DNA of 64,000 bases from Cololabis saira (lineage: Eukaryota; Chordata; Actinopteri; Beloniformes; Belonidae). The stretch covers positions 26,781,090 to 26,845,089 of the forward strand of contig NC_084591.1 in the NCBI RefSeq assembly GCF_033807715.1. Direction: 5' to 3'. Position 1 is the first letter of the stretch, and every line of letters starts with the position of its first letter. Below are positions 1 to 12,625 of the stretch, piece after piece. A model generated the notes under the pieces. It was not told the origin of the DNA, ran no database searches, and saw nothing but the letters and a program-made list of their open reading frames with translations. Position numbers and translations under genes: made by a program.

Positions 1-1775
1 TCTTCAGAGTTGTGTGTTTTAATGATTTTACTGTCATGCATCACCACAGTGGATCTAAAATGTAGAAAAAACAAATCAATATGTGTTAAAAATGTAAACT
101 TAAAGCTTTACGAGTTTTCAGGAAAAACGTGGCATTTACTATTTAACATTTACAACCATTTTAGGCAAAGTAGCACCATTTTCAGGGCCTATAAAGTATT
201 GATAATTGCCTGAAAAGAAATGAATTGACGAGGTGTGACATCAACACAAATAAAGATTGATAACAGGTTTTGAGTTGGCATATGGCAGCTGTTCCATGGA
301 GGTCTCAAGTGCAGGAAGATATCTTTAGACTTGGAGGGGGGAAGAAAATGAACATCCGTATATCTGTAAGATGGATATGACAACCTTCAGTGTGACCACA
401 TCGACAGTCGCTTCCACTAAAAGGAGAAAGGACTTACTAGTGAACTCAGTGTCTGGAAGGTTGTTCTTGGAGGACAGTTAAAGTGGTTGATTGCTGAATC
501 ATTTCCTTGGTGAAGAGAAACCCCCTCACAACATCAACGGAAGTCATGAGTACTCTGTGAAGGTAGGTAGGTGTATCATTGTCCAAATGTACAATCCAGA
601 GATGCATCCATGAACATACATACAGAGGTTTACAACTAATTGGGAACACTAGTAACATTAAAGAACATAACAGTCTGATTAGTTTTTAAAGAAAGCCTCG
701 ATGTTTAGGAATCAGATTCCTTGGACAGATGAAACCAAGATAGATTTGTGTCAGAATGACGGGAAGAAAAAGTGTAGAGAAAGAAGGAGGTCAGATGATG
801 GTCCAAAGCATGCCCAGCATCATGTGTCAAACACGGTGGAGGCGGTGTTATGGGATGGGCTCACTGGTGTTTATTGAAGATGTGACCGCTGACAGAAATG
901 GCAAGATGGTGCTACAAACATTACATTCAGCCGGATGCTACAAAACTGGTGGGATGATGCTTCACAGTATGGATGGGTAATGACTAAAAACATACTGGAA
1001 AAGCAGTTCAAGACTTTTTGAAGTCAAATAAATGGAGTATTACTCAAAGGCCAAGTCAGTCACCTGATCTGAAACAAGCAGAGGAGATTTTCGGTCATGG
1101 AGGACAAACATGAAGGCAGAAAGACCCACAACCGAGGAACAACTGAATACCTCTGCTCTCCAGCATCTCCAGGGTCAAACCTGGTGATCTCCAGACTTCA
1201 GACTTCAGTCACTGACTGCTAGGGACCTCCTTGAATATTAAAAACCAGGATTTTATTAACAATCATGTCATATTGTCAAAATACCTTTTGAATGTTTTGT
1301 TAGAAACAAATGTAATTGTTAAATGACAAATACCACATTTTTTAACAGCCTCTTAAATTAAGCTTAAATCAAAGCTATACTTTGATTTTTAATTGTATTG
1401 TTATGTGTATGCATGTACAGTATACATAGGTAGGTGGTGCACATTGGATATAGATGTATTTATTTTGTGTACATTCATTGAAAACGGATTTATTTATTTA
1501 TATTGGTTTTATTTACAAAGGGTTCTATATGTTTAAAATGTGTGTGTATGCAAGTATGTTTATATCTACTTATACATAGATAGATGGATTCATACTATTG
1601 TTAATGTTGTTATGCTCTATAAAATGGTTTTGACATGTCTGGAATTAATCAATAAATGAATGAAAAAAATAGTTGTTTCTTGATTATTTCATTTCATATC
1701 CATTCAAGTAGTGTATTATGGTACAAATCATAAAAATATTTCTGCCACTTTCCAAATATTTTTGGACCTAAGTGT
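1..1775 (+). mobile_element. Decayed Tc1/mariner-type DNA transposon, nearly full length
   Basis: The stretch follows the layout of a fish Tc1-like element. A degenerate transposase reads along the + strand. Around 968-1110 one frame gives GND*KHTGKAVQDFLKSNKW and then SQSPDL, which matches the conserved DNDPKHTAK...W...SQSPDLNP block of the DDE catalytic domain but contains a stop codon. Further back, 490-760 holds the 'TTTCCTTGGTGAAGA' and 'TTGGACAGATGAAACCAAGA' segments typical of this family. The right end (about 1740-1775) contains CCAAATATTTTTGGACCTAA, a fish Tc1 terminal-repeat sequence. The left terminal repeat was not found and probably lies before base 1. Stops and frameshifts mean no active enzyme. 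About 270 bp at 1400-1670 do not fit the element and look like a later insertion. Confidence 0.8.
1400..1672 (+). mobile_element. Probable retroposon 3' end nested in the Tc1-like element
   Basis: This segment interrupts the 3' non-coding part of the surrounding Tc1-like element: the sequence on either side (about 1250-1395 and 1673-1775) reads as continuous Tc1 3' flank. It is AT-rich and ends with ACATGTCTGGAATTAATCAATAAATGAATG followed by a short A-run, shaped like the tail of a fish LINE or SINE with an AATAAA-type repeat. No coding remnant was seen. The family is not identified, and the borders are approximate. Confidence 0.4.
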
Positions 1776-4700
1776 ATGTGGGTGAGTTTGACCTCTGATG
1801 AAGGGAACTGCAGCTGCCAAGCAGAGTTATAGCGATGGACTTGATCCAGTATCAGATGGCTGTGTCAAAGGCCTCTTTTTTATTTAAAGGTCTGATTTTT
1901 CTAAAATGATCTTTTCAGGACAACATAGCAAAATGGAAATGGACATAATCTAAATATACAAATAGAAAATGTTGACAATTCAGAATTCACATTGTAAATC
2001 TTTTCCTTGTCAGATACATGTTTTTTTCAGGTTGTTACTTAATAATCAAAACCTTTTGCGATGATAATTTTTCTGTGACACTGCAACGCGTGTCGGTCTG
2101 ATGCTGAGTGATGCATTTGCTTCAGTAGCAGAGGCAGCCACACAGCCTTCCAACATGATGAATTGTCTGCCTGGTTTTATTGTAGGCCGGGTGTTAATTT
2201 GGTTGCGATCTGTATTTTGTGGCCAATGAACAATTTGACTGCACACCTCTGGTTTCGTCTGACTGTAGAAACATTGCTTTTCTCTATTAACAATCATTTT
2301 CTCCTCGGCCTCCTCCCGTGGAGCCCTGCTCGGTTCAGCGTGCAGTGCACACTACAGGTGAAAGCCATCTTTTCAAAGTGAAACTGTTCGTGTCCACCAG
2401 GGTGTTTATTCTGCACCAGACTTCTCTCCCCGAGTTACTTCTCAGCTGTCGGGAAGCACCTGAACGATTTTATGAGTGCATAACAGACTGTTGAAACAGG
2501 GATTTCAAGATCTTCGCTGGTTGCCTCGTTGCTTTGGAAATAGTTTTGTTATTGAATTGTTGCAGATTATCTCAGACAGCTCTCTCCCCTTTGGTTTTGT
2601 GAGAAAGAAACAATCCACCCATGTTTGGGCAGTGAAACTATTGTGAATGCACAGTTAAGCATAGGGGAGTTTTATTTCCTCACACTCAGCTTATATATGT
2701 CAATACTTGTGTTGTGTGTAGTTGAGATTTTCCCATGTGTACTTCTGAAAACTTTATAGATTTTCTTCAGTAATCAATTTTATTGAATATTCTGGTTTAA
2801 AACATTTGTATTAATTCTATTTCTGGACATATCATATATTTTGTGCTTATAACCAACAATCCAGACCAAAGGACATGTATCCCCCTGACAGTCTGATTTA
2901 AATAGACATAGTTGCACAAGATCTATTCATTTAAAACTGACTTTTTAAAGATTCAAAGTTTACCTGGGTTTGCTTTTTCCTTCATTCTTTTGTATTCTTA
3001 AGCTAATTATTTGTGTTTTCTCAGGATTGAGCTTTTGATTTGGTGTGCAAGTGCTCACAGCTGCAGAAAGTGATCATTTTAAGGTAAGATAAACACGTCC
3101 GTGATGGAGGGTGTTCTCTTTCAAATGAACTTGTGAAGGCCATTATAATGGACTTAACAGTATTTTTTTTTCTGTAGTTTTGGTTATTAAAAGTCCAAAT
3201 AATACACACCATTATTTTTTAGCTTTAATTAAAGCTACGGCTTATGAGTTAAAGGGCTATCACTCCCCATTTAGTTAAGTGGTGGGAGTGCAGGGCTCTG
3301 ATAAGAAGCTTTTAAACAGGTCCTGAGGTGAGTTCCCCCTCCTGCCCTTTCATCAGGATTATTTCTCCAATATGAAAATCCAGGACAGATTAGGCAATGC
3401 TTAACATGCTAGCCTTGTGTTGGTGAGACACAGATCAATGGATTTATGTAGGTTAAGCTGCAAAGGTATATGCTAGAACATAGCAGAACTACATTTCAAA
3501 GAAATCTAGCATACAGGCTACGTAATGAGCACACTCAAGATCTACATTCCAGGGATTAGAGGGGATTTTAAGAGTTGTGTGATGAAGGACTCAGGCAGGT
3601 ATTGTTGTCCAGACAGGTGTTTGGAACTGAGAGAGGAGGAAGGAAGAGTTGCAATTGGCCCCAAATGAAAGGATTAAACCGCAGATTGCTTTAATATGTG
3701 ATAGTAAAAACCCAAGTGTCTTATTTCCACATCCTGAACACTCGTGACTTATAAGAGCAGCTGCTTCTTGATTAGTCATCTAATTACGATGGCAATTACA
3801 GCAAAGAAACAAATGTTTCAAAGTAACGTCAATCTACAGGTTCGTGCTAAAACATCACTTTGATTTATAGGCTCTTGATTTTAGTCTGATCTAAGAATCA
3901 CTGATGAAATAACGTATGGTGTGTATAGTGTTCCAACAGGTAGAGAGGGATCTATCAGAGTTAAACCATGTAGTCACAATCCTGTAAATCAAAAGAAAAA
4001 ACTGCAAGCACTTCTTGTTGAACTCCAAATTACAGTGTTCCTATATTTTCTTCTTCTTCTTGAAATGAAAAATGCCAAATAATGACATGTTTTTGAAGTG
4101 TGTTTTACAAAGCCCATGAACCCCAGCCACTAAGAGGTTACAAGCCAGTCTTGTCATAGCGTGTCCCAAGGGCCCAATGCCAGATGAATATGCAGACCAC
4201 GATAAAGATGATGTATACAAAGCCAGTGTCTTCAGCTGCTGGAAAATGGTTTAGTTTGAGAGCTAGGATGCTTTTTCCAAAAACAGCTAAATGATCATCC
4301 TCCAACAGAGCTGATGTGATTTTGTATTTATTTATTTTTGTTGAGGGGTGTCTAGACCAAAATTTAAGAGATTTATTGACAAAATCAGCTTAGTGAACTA
4401 TGATCTAAAGGTTATCATTGTAGGCGTAACTATTTATTTCACTAAATTGCACAGGCCAATCCTGGACAAACATATGGACGCAAAAGCAAAACCAAAAGCA
4501 AGGACCTGTTGCTGTCTTTGTGGGTTTGGGTGTGTGTCTTTTGCTTTATTTCGGTTTGTCGTTTTTCTCAGAGGACCATGTCTGGAATACTGTCACTTAT
4601 CTGAGGTAAGATGGCTTACGGGTACAGTCAGGGTTGGTTCGTAGAAGTGTGATAGATGTTACAAACATTCAGTTAAGCCTCCTTAACAGAGCGATTTACC

Positions 4701-4899
4701 AACTAAAATGTTAAGCCACTAAGTTATAAGCCTTTTTACTCTTAAGTAGCAACAAACAGAAGAAAAACCAGCTTCAACCCAATGGCCTGTTACAAAATGT
4801 GTATAAAGCATAAAGCAATGAACCTATTGTGCTTTGACAGAAGTTTTCTGATACTGAAGTAGTATTGAAAATCTAACATGCATAATAACCCAACAGAAC
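1776..4899. other. Non-coding upstream region, nothing recognised
   Basis: AT-rich sequence without a convincing open frame, RNA gene or repeat. The short open frames have no recognisable domains. This is the presumed upstream flank of the znf536-type gene. Confidence 0.5.
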
Positions 4900-5560
4900 C
4901 CTTTAAAACGCCTGCTGATCATCGGAGAAAGCGTTGATGAAGTCTGCGCCCCGGAGACGCCAATTTTCATTTTTACGCACGGTGCCACACAGTTTGTTAC
5001 ACTTACACACCAGCGGCCAGATGAGGGAGACATACGGCTTCGGGACACGTCGAAGTGCACCGACTCATTTTTTTCCCCCCTTTTAAAAAAAATAAGATTT
5101 CATTACCTCTTTCTTCAACTGGAAATACTACAGAGTGAGGCGCACTGCTGGCTTCGACTCGCAGATGCGTTTTTTTGTTGTTTTTTAAAGCGTGTTTTGA
5201 AGAAGAGGAGAGGCAGTTCGGGGGGGAATCCGGCTGGGCGTTTATGATAAAGCGTGCGAAGCGTGCGTGCGTCCGTCAGTCAGCAGTCAGTCATCCTGTT
5301 CAACATCACTTCTCCTCCAAACTCCCATCTGTCACACCGCGTCCTCGGCGCGGACGCGGAGCGGCCAGGTACAGACGTCTCTCTCTGCCGCTCCAACACA
5401 TTTTACTCAAGTTATTTGTGAGAAGAAAAAAAAAAAGTTTCTTGACGAGCCGGATCCTGACAGGCACGAGGTTCCCCACAGATGCCACGGTAGGGTTCCT
5501 TTCTTTTTCTTTCTTTTTTACTCGTGGAGTAATGACGAGGGTTCAAAGGTGATCAATGAA
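4900..5560 (+). promoter_or_regulatory. CpG-rich putative promoter and non-coding first exon of the znf536-type gene
   Basis: After several kilobases of CpG-poor DNA, CG dinucleotides become frequent here, densest at 5230-5370 (for example the GTCCTCGGCGCGGACGCGGA block at 5341). This is typical of a vertebrate CpG-island promoter. Splice-donor candidates on the + strand are GCCAG|GTACAG (exon end 5368) and CCACG|GTAGGG near 5490. The next + strand exon with a good acceptor starts at 15649. I infer that transcription starts around 5100-5250, with a non-coding leader exon and a first intron of roughly 10 kb. No TATA box is placed at a convincing distance. A 125-codon open frame at 5175-5552 has no recognisable domain and is treated as a GC-composition artefact. 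Confidence 0.45.
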
Positions 5561-8500
5561 TTCATGGCAAGTTTTGGCAATATGAGGAGAGGGTTGGTTT
5601 GAGAAGATTGTAGAAAACAGCAGGTGTTTATTTCCTGGCTCTTTTTTGTGCACATGACTTCTGTACAGTAAGATTATGTTCATGTATTTGTGGTATTTGC
5701 TCATGTCGATCTTCTGTCACATTAGTCCATAGTATTTCTGAAAGGTTACAAGTGTATCAAAATATGAGTATATACAGTCTGATGGAGTTGAGTGACTGTG
5801 ACTGGGAATAAGGATGCAAGGTGTCTGTTTATGAGTGTCCACTTTGGTTGATGATTTTCAGCAACAAGCAGTAGCCTGAAATAAAAACACACAACTAAAT
5901 TTTTTTTTTTTTTTTTTTTTTTCAAAAATGGCAGCTTTTGTAGATCTGAAAGCACTTGTTTCTTTTAGATACTGTCACCTTTTCTTTAACTGTCACCTGT
6001 ACAGAGTGGCACAGCTACTTCCAAAGCCATCCTCACCCTCTGCCCCCCTCCTTCCTCCTCTTTCCAAATGCTCTCCTTTGAAGCGATGATGCCCCATCTG
6101 TCATATGTGAGCAAAGAGAGACCATGCTCTGCTCTTCTCAATTACTGAATTCTCCTCATGCCAGCTCCGGTGGGACAGGAGGAGGAGCAGGTGGGTGGCA
6201 GTCGGTACGATCAATCAACATGAAATATTCAGCTTTGAATATACACATCATTTACTGCTGCCGCCGCCGTCCTTGTTAGCCCCCCCCCCCCCCTCCAAAA
6301 AAAAAGGAGCCGGGGTGTTTGTCTGAGGCCTTTTGTAACTGTGGCCATGTGTAAGCAGTGGCACACAAAAAATGGGGCAGTGTACGTTCTACTTATATGT
6401 TGACCTTTTTTAAAAGTCAAACCGTTGCTTGTGTTAACAACGGAAAGTTATGCCATCTGAAATTATTACCATCACATTTAGAAGGAGTTTAGAAGGAGGG
6501 AGGGTGAGAGGATGAAACTGTATTTAATGTGGCACCCCAGCCTGTTTTCCCATTATGCTGCAGTACATTTGTGCAGCTTACATGTTAAAGCTCTGCTTGG
6601 CAACTTTCTCCCCTGATAGTAGCACTTGTTTGAACATGAGGCACATGATTTAAATATCTGTAATCCATGGTGAAATCAACAGGCCAGATGAACTTTTTGG
6701 CACCCTCCAACCACCACACTGAGTAGGATTTGCTCCCCCGCAACAATGCCCTGGCTGTTTAGACTCAGGCTTAGAATCGCTTTGAGAAAAGAAAAAAAAA
6801 AAGAGCAAAGCAAAAGTTATTGGATGTATCTTTCTCAAAGCAGAAATCCCTGAACTTTAAAATCAGAGAAAAGTCGGAATCTTTCCAATTATTGAAACTC
6901 TTCAGGAAACTTTTAATCTGGTAAGTGTATGCATTGTGATAATAATATCACTGTGATGTTGCCTCATGAAATTTGCCTGAGTATCATGGCCCTAAGTATT
7001 TGAGCTATGAGGCAATACAGTGAAAAGCATAGCCCCCTCATATGAGAACACAACAGTGAATAATTAATAACCTTGCTCCCAATTCCAGGAAAACAATAGC
7101 ATATTGTAGGAACACTGCACTAATTTAACTAGAGGAGGGGGGAAAAAAACAGTCCTTAAGTTCGACAAAATGTGGAATGCACTGCTTTTGTTATGAAGCA
7201 TGTCTGCGTGAGTTTTGATCCTGTTATCCACTGTTGCTTTGCACACTCTCCACACTGCTGTGCTGTATATAATGTGGTGCTGCATGCTGTATAATGTTGT
7301 AGTGTAATGTTGTTTGCCTTTGAGATTAATCAGAACCCATTAAATACCCCTCTCTTACCTGCTGGCAGTGTGTGAGGTGGAAGTGCACATGCAGGAAGCT
7401 ATTTTCCACAGGCCTCCTCTCTTGGCTGTCAGCTCCCATTAAGGGGGAAGGTGTCATATCTGTAACACAGCTGAGTGCAGATGGCAGAGTGGAGGGGATG
7501 GCTCACCGATTTAAACAATGATTAATGAACAGAGATGGAAAACAAATTACATTGGACTATTGGAGGCAGGGAATTGTTTTTATGAAAATGTTAATTGTGT
7601 CTGCCAGGCTGATACCAGGCGTGGGGGAAGGGTGGAGTGAGGGCAAGGCAGCGAGGAAACCAAGGGGCTACTGATAGGACGTCTACTACTCCCCCGGCTC
7701 AGATTATCGGCGTGTCTCAGCATGCAATGTTTAATACCCTACCTTTGCTTTAAGACCTCTAATGTGCCATAACTTTCAAGGTTTGGCTTTTTACGACGAA
7801 CCCCATGAAGAATTGTCGCTCACCACTGCACCAATTAGCGTTATCTCTAATAATAAGTGGTTGTAAGTGACGAGAGAAGGCGCCCTGTTCTAGTTGTAAT
7901 TATTGCAGGCGGGTGCAGCTGCACTACTTAGGGAGATGATGATAATTATTTTTCTTTTTTTTTTCATTGCGGGTTGATTATTTAAGAGCATCATACACTC
8001 ATCAGAGTAATCAGGAGAGAGTGATTAGTGAAAATCCACGAGGCTAACAGCTGCCACATTAAACACTTACCTCTGTTGCCAACACACAGAGGCAGTCAGA
8101 GGCCCCTCCGCAGGACAGGGACGAACCGAAGCACTTCACCTTCAACTCCTGGACTGCATGCGCTTCTTAGAAAAGTCAAGGCTCAGGGCACGCGGCGAAT
8201 TACAGTAAACAGAGCTTTCTGTGAAAAGATGCGTTGTTGTGCACCAAGGTCAGCCTCCAGTGCCTCGGCTTGCAAGTGCAACAGTGAGCTGAAGGGGAGT
8301 GAGAGTTTGATACGGGACTTTTTGGAAGCGTGGGAAAACAGAGACAGTTGCAGTGTGCCTGTGCTTTGTGCTTTGGCCTATTGTGCCAAACCAGGTGAAC
8401 TTTGAATCAGCCCTGCTGAATCATGACAGTTTGATGGCGCTTGTGATTTAATGTCCCGATGAGACACACAATCCCAAAAGGTAGGTGCCGTGCGCTGGCG

Positions 8501-10936
8501 TGTCCGGTGTTCACGCTGCCCTGCTTGACACTGTGTAAGACTACGGGCTAATTCTCTCTAGCCCAGATGTTGCCTGAGCACAGTCCTGGGATCCCACTGG
8601 GTTGATGAGCTCAATCAGTGAAATGATGAAAAGATGATTTTGTCCCTGTAATTACAGTGTGTAAACTACTTAGCTTGGATTGCAAAGGAAGTCATTTTCT
8701 AATTATGCTGGTACCCCGTTGTCTAATGGTGGATGTTTTGTTGTTTTAGAGAGAGAGTGGGAGAGAGGGAGCTTGTATGTGAGAGAGAGAGAGGCAGAGA
8801 GAGGTAGGAACTTCATGAAGGGTCTGTGCTCTGCTGCTGAGGCTGAAAAAAGACCATCACAAGGGCAAGATGGCTGCCAAATGAGAGTTCATTGAATTAT
8901 CAGCCCAGTTAATGTGCCTTGGATTATGCTCTTTGTTTTTCAGTTTTTTCCTGTGGATGCCATAGCTTAATGAGCTACTGTAAGTGGCATTACCAGAGTC
9001 CTGCTGTGATTTTGTGATGACTCGTTTAATGACTTTTGCTTTAGTGCCTTCAAGTGCTTTTGCAGCTCAGAGTGGATCCAGTTTCTCCTCCATTCCTTCC
9101 ACATTTGCAAATATTGGGTGATGCGAAAGACAAATGTCAAAAACAAGCTTTCTCTGCCCACAGCTTGGAGGTCTGTCGAGTTAAACGATAAAGTGAGAAG
9201 ACGAGGCGATCTCGCATCTCTTTCGTCAGGGGAAGTTGTTCTCATCGAGGAGGCAAAACATGCCAGTATGTCGCAGATTAAGGAGGCGCCGTTCTTTGAG
9301 ATCTGCGTGAGTTTGTGTTGGAGCTGGCTGCTGTCACGCAGGGCCCAACCATCTGATGCAGCCTACACCATGTGGATAGGCTTCTCTTGTGCAAGGCATC
9401 CCCTACACACCTCACACTGTTAACTCACCCTGTCATACGCCAAAGCTTTGTTTGTGTCCAGAAAGAACAGGTGGTCTGTGCAAACAAGAGCAACTGTTTA
9501 CACATTAGTGATTTAAAATACATTCTATATGCACGTGCCATGTGCGCCTGAAAGGGAGAGAAGGAGAGAGAGAGGGAGAGCGCGAGAGGGGGAGACAATG
9601 TATGAGAGTGGGAGTCTTTGCGCATGCTTGATGACAAACAGTTAAATGCGTATTTACCTCTCTTATTTATGTGTGAAGGCTATTGAGAACAACAGAGGAA
9701 GGCTATTAATGCAAAGTTTACATATAAAACACACACTTACTTATACTGTTACGTGAATATGATACCGCATGTTTCCTCTATATCACCCACGGGTGCCATC
9801 TCCATGTCTTTGCCTCGTACATTAACAGGATTTGTGAGGTTTTGCAATTTAAAAAAGATGCAAAAAGAAAAAAACAGGGTGTATTGACATGTAAGAGCAC
9901 GGTTTTTCCACCGGCTCATGGGTACAAGCACAGCTGGTGGCCTCTTAGCAAACCTGCTGTTTTCACTCTGACTTGCAGATGATATGCCCTGTAGCTTTAA
10001 GTATGTTGCCACAGGAACTTCTTCTCCCCTCACCCTGCGTTTAAGGCCACTAATCTGCATTACTGCCGGAGACAAAAACAAAATGAATCGAAAGCCTTCT
10101 TTCCCCGAACATATGAAAAGGCTGACACCCAAAGAACTTCACATCACTGCTGCGCCACATGCATGCCAGATTTATTTTTACAGGGTACAAGCCAGATTTT
10201 TGATAGTTGTAAAAAGGAGTGGCATAGATTTACGGCGCCCACAACAAATGTGTATGTATTCCTTTATGAGTTCTTTAGCTATTACTCACTAGGAGCTAGT
10301 TTGTCAGTGCTGTGTGTGCTCTTTCTGTGTGCTCTGTACTCCCGCAGTAATGAATGGTGCTGGTTAGACTATTCTGTCTCCGTCAGGCTTTTGGGGGGCC
10401 TACGGAGTAGTTCCTATAGGGTTTCATTAATCTGACTGTCAGAAAGTATAAGGGGGCTATCTTTTGTGCGGGTCATGGTGGGCAGTTGTGTTACCGCTGC
10501 CCTCTTCCTTGAACAGGCTCTCTGTCCCCTGACAGTGTGTCCCACAGGTTGATTGGCTGCCTGCTCCGGTGGGTGGGTGTGTGGCTTGCAGTGAGATGCT
10601 AGTGGAGCGAGGGTGTGACATCAGGCTTTTACTGTGTGCACATAAACCTGCCCTGTAATAGTTAATTAGGCAGAATCCTTTTGCTGCCTGGAATGTCATG
10701 GCATCTCAGGAATTTTTGAATGTTTTCATAACTTTCAACCCAGTTTCACAAGTGAATGTTTAATATGTACATTGATCAACGTGTGGTGGTCTCACAATTT
10801 ATGGACATAAAAGAGATGGCAGCACATCTGTGAGTTTATCGTGCAGGATTGTGTACATGTGATGACATCACAGTTCACAGCAATCTGTGAAACTTAAAAC
10901 TTGTAAGTTGTGTATACTTTCTAAACTTAACCTTTG
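5561..10936 (+). other. Putative first intron, 5' part
   Basis: Non-coding. It holds a T-run at 5900-5922, a C-run followed by an A-run at about 6281-6305, and purine-rich GA tracts at about 8745-8812 and 9545-9598. The parts at about 7490-7620 and 7830-7960 carry several TAAT and ACAAT homeodomain/SOX-type motifs and could be enhancers. No exon or RNA gene was recognised. Confidence 0.45.
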
Positions 10937-10944
10937 GTCTGTAA

Positions 10945-11568
10945 TAGGGCTGGGCGATATGGACCAAAAGTCATATCTCGATATTTTCTAGCTAAATGGC
11001 GATACTCGATATATATCTCGATATTTTTTCTGTGCCTTAATTGGGGTTTCCCCCAAAGCATTATAGCATAGCATCTCTGTTAGCTTAATTTTTTTCTGAG
11101 GCAAACCCTTAAAAAAACAGTCAGTTTTAATACAAAGCCTCGTGCCAAATGTCACACAGGTTCCTTTATTAACAGAGATCTGCACAATATCAAAATGTAT
11201 AAAACAAATGAAATAAAAATAAACTGCCTGTATATATAGAATAAAAATGCTTCTTGAATAAAATAAAACAAATATCTCTTTCCTGCATAACAATTAAATT
11301 AAAATACACTGTGCAATTAATACAATGTAGACAGTAACAGGCAGACTTTTCCACTGAGGTTGACAGTTGTGAAAATAACAAAACATTTGTGCAAATCTCA
11401 AATAAAACATTCAAGTCAATTAGTTACAAAATAAGTTATATCAAAATCATTAAAAAAAAAAAAAAAATAAATAAATTTTAAATCGATATAAACGATATTG
11501 TCTCGTACCATATCGTGTTTGAAAATATATCGATACATATTAAAATCTCGATATATCGCCCAGCCCTA
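10945..11568. mobile_element. Non-autonomous hAT-like DNA transposon (624 bp)
   Basis: The ends are inverted repeats: TAGGGCTGGGCGATAT at the left and ATATCGCCCAGCCCTA at the right, with further inverted similarity inward (ATATCTCGATAT-type stretches). Both sides are flanked by the identical 8-bp direct repeat GTCTGTAA, at 10937-10944 and 11569-11576. An 8-bp target duplication with short inverted ends is the hallmark of hAT insertions. The interior is AT-rich with no transposase, so the element depended on an enzyme made elsewhere. The perfect target duplication suggests a fairly recent insertion compared with the Tc1 copies nearby. Confidence 0.88.
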
Positions 11569-11869
11569 GTCTGTAATATGCTAAACATATCCATGTGTAT
11601 TAATCACTGGGTGAGTTTAACTCCTAACACTCCACTAACTCTTGTATGCAAGAGCAAAGTAGGAAAGTGATACGTTTTCACTTTCGTATATGTCTGAAAG
11701 GCTAAAATGAGCTTTTTCTGGCTTTGCTGAAGCAAAGTTTCCATCTATCTGCACTGAAATTCATTTATTGATGATAACACCTGAAGCTGTTATTTGTATA
11801 TCAATTAGAATTATGGATTAAGACATACTGTGGAATTGAGGCGTGACTGAGGGAAATTCTGCCTCAAAT

Positions 11870-12625
11870 AGGTGTCAATCCTGTGAAAGTCAGTGAAGCA
11901 CTGCTCTTCCCCACCCCTCCATCCATCATCTACCTGCCTCAGCAAGCCCACTTTAATCTGAACAAAGCAGGTGGCTCTGTGAGAGTTGTGTTCTTTGATT
12001 TCTCTTGTGTGACCAACTCCAAGAAACACAGGTGGATGCCTCTAGAGCAGCCTGGATTATCGACGACCTCACAAACAGACCGCAGTTTGTGTGACTGAAG
12101 GCTGGTCAGCAGCAGACAAGTGTTATAGCGGCGTGTACCGTTTCTCCCGACTCTTATTTAAAGTATGAGATGTACAGAGTTCTGTCATCTCCTGAAATAC
12201 TCAGAAAACTGCTTTTGTGTAGTGTGTCAGTGTTGGACAGGAGGCTGAGTGCAGAGAGTTAGCAGCCTGCTTTGGGACATGATGTGGGAACAATCGTCTT
12301 CGCTTGAATGTTAATCAGACAGCGGAGAGGAGTGGATTTTCGGAAGAGCACGAACAAGATGAACAGGTGGAGAGCGACAGATACCTCGTTGTTTACCTGG
12401 ACCCCAGACTGGGTTGGAGTTGCAACACTGAAACTGTCTATAAGAAGGCGCAGAGCCGATTCTACTGCTAAAGGAAGCTCAGATCTTTCAGATTTTGCAG
12501 CAAGATGTTATATATCTTTTACGAGCCTGTGGTGGAGAGCAGACTTTTATCTGCAATCATCTGTTGAAACAGGAGCGTCAAAGTCAGTGACTCAAAGATA
12601 CCGAACAAATGAACAAAGGGTTTAT
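11870..12625 (+). mobile_element. L2/Maui-type LINE fragment, reverse-transcriptase domain (broken)
   Basis: Read on the + strand with frameshifts and stops, the segment follows the reverse transcriptase of fish L2-like LINEs. About 11925-12010 gives SIIYLPQQAHFNLNKAGG and then VRVVFFDFS, the FxDF(S) catalytic box. About 12055 gives WIIDDLTNRPQFV-like residues. Near 12195 the frame reads CHLLKYSEN where the family has a (F/Y)xDD box, so the catalytic aspartates are lost. About 12308-12370 gives LNVNQTAERSGF. Finally 12367-12590 gives YLVVYLDPRLGWSCNTETV and YKKAQSRFY, a stop, then RKLRSFRFCSKMLYIFYEPV. Both LINE ends are missing. It lies in the putative first intron, in the same sense as the host gene. 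Confidence 0.85.

Noticed and set aside
5175..5552. 125-codon open frame in the CpG-rich segment
   Set aside because: No domain or family likeness. Two overlapping frames are open there because the segment is GC-rich and low in stop codons. It fits a non-coding first exon better.
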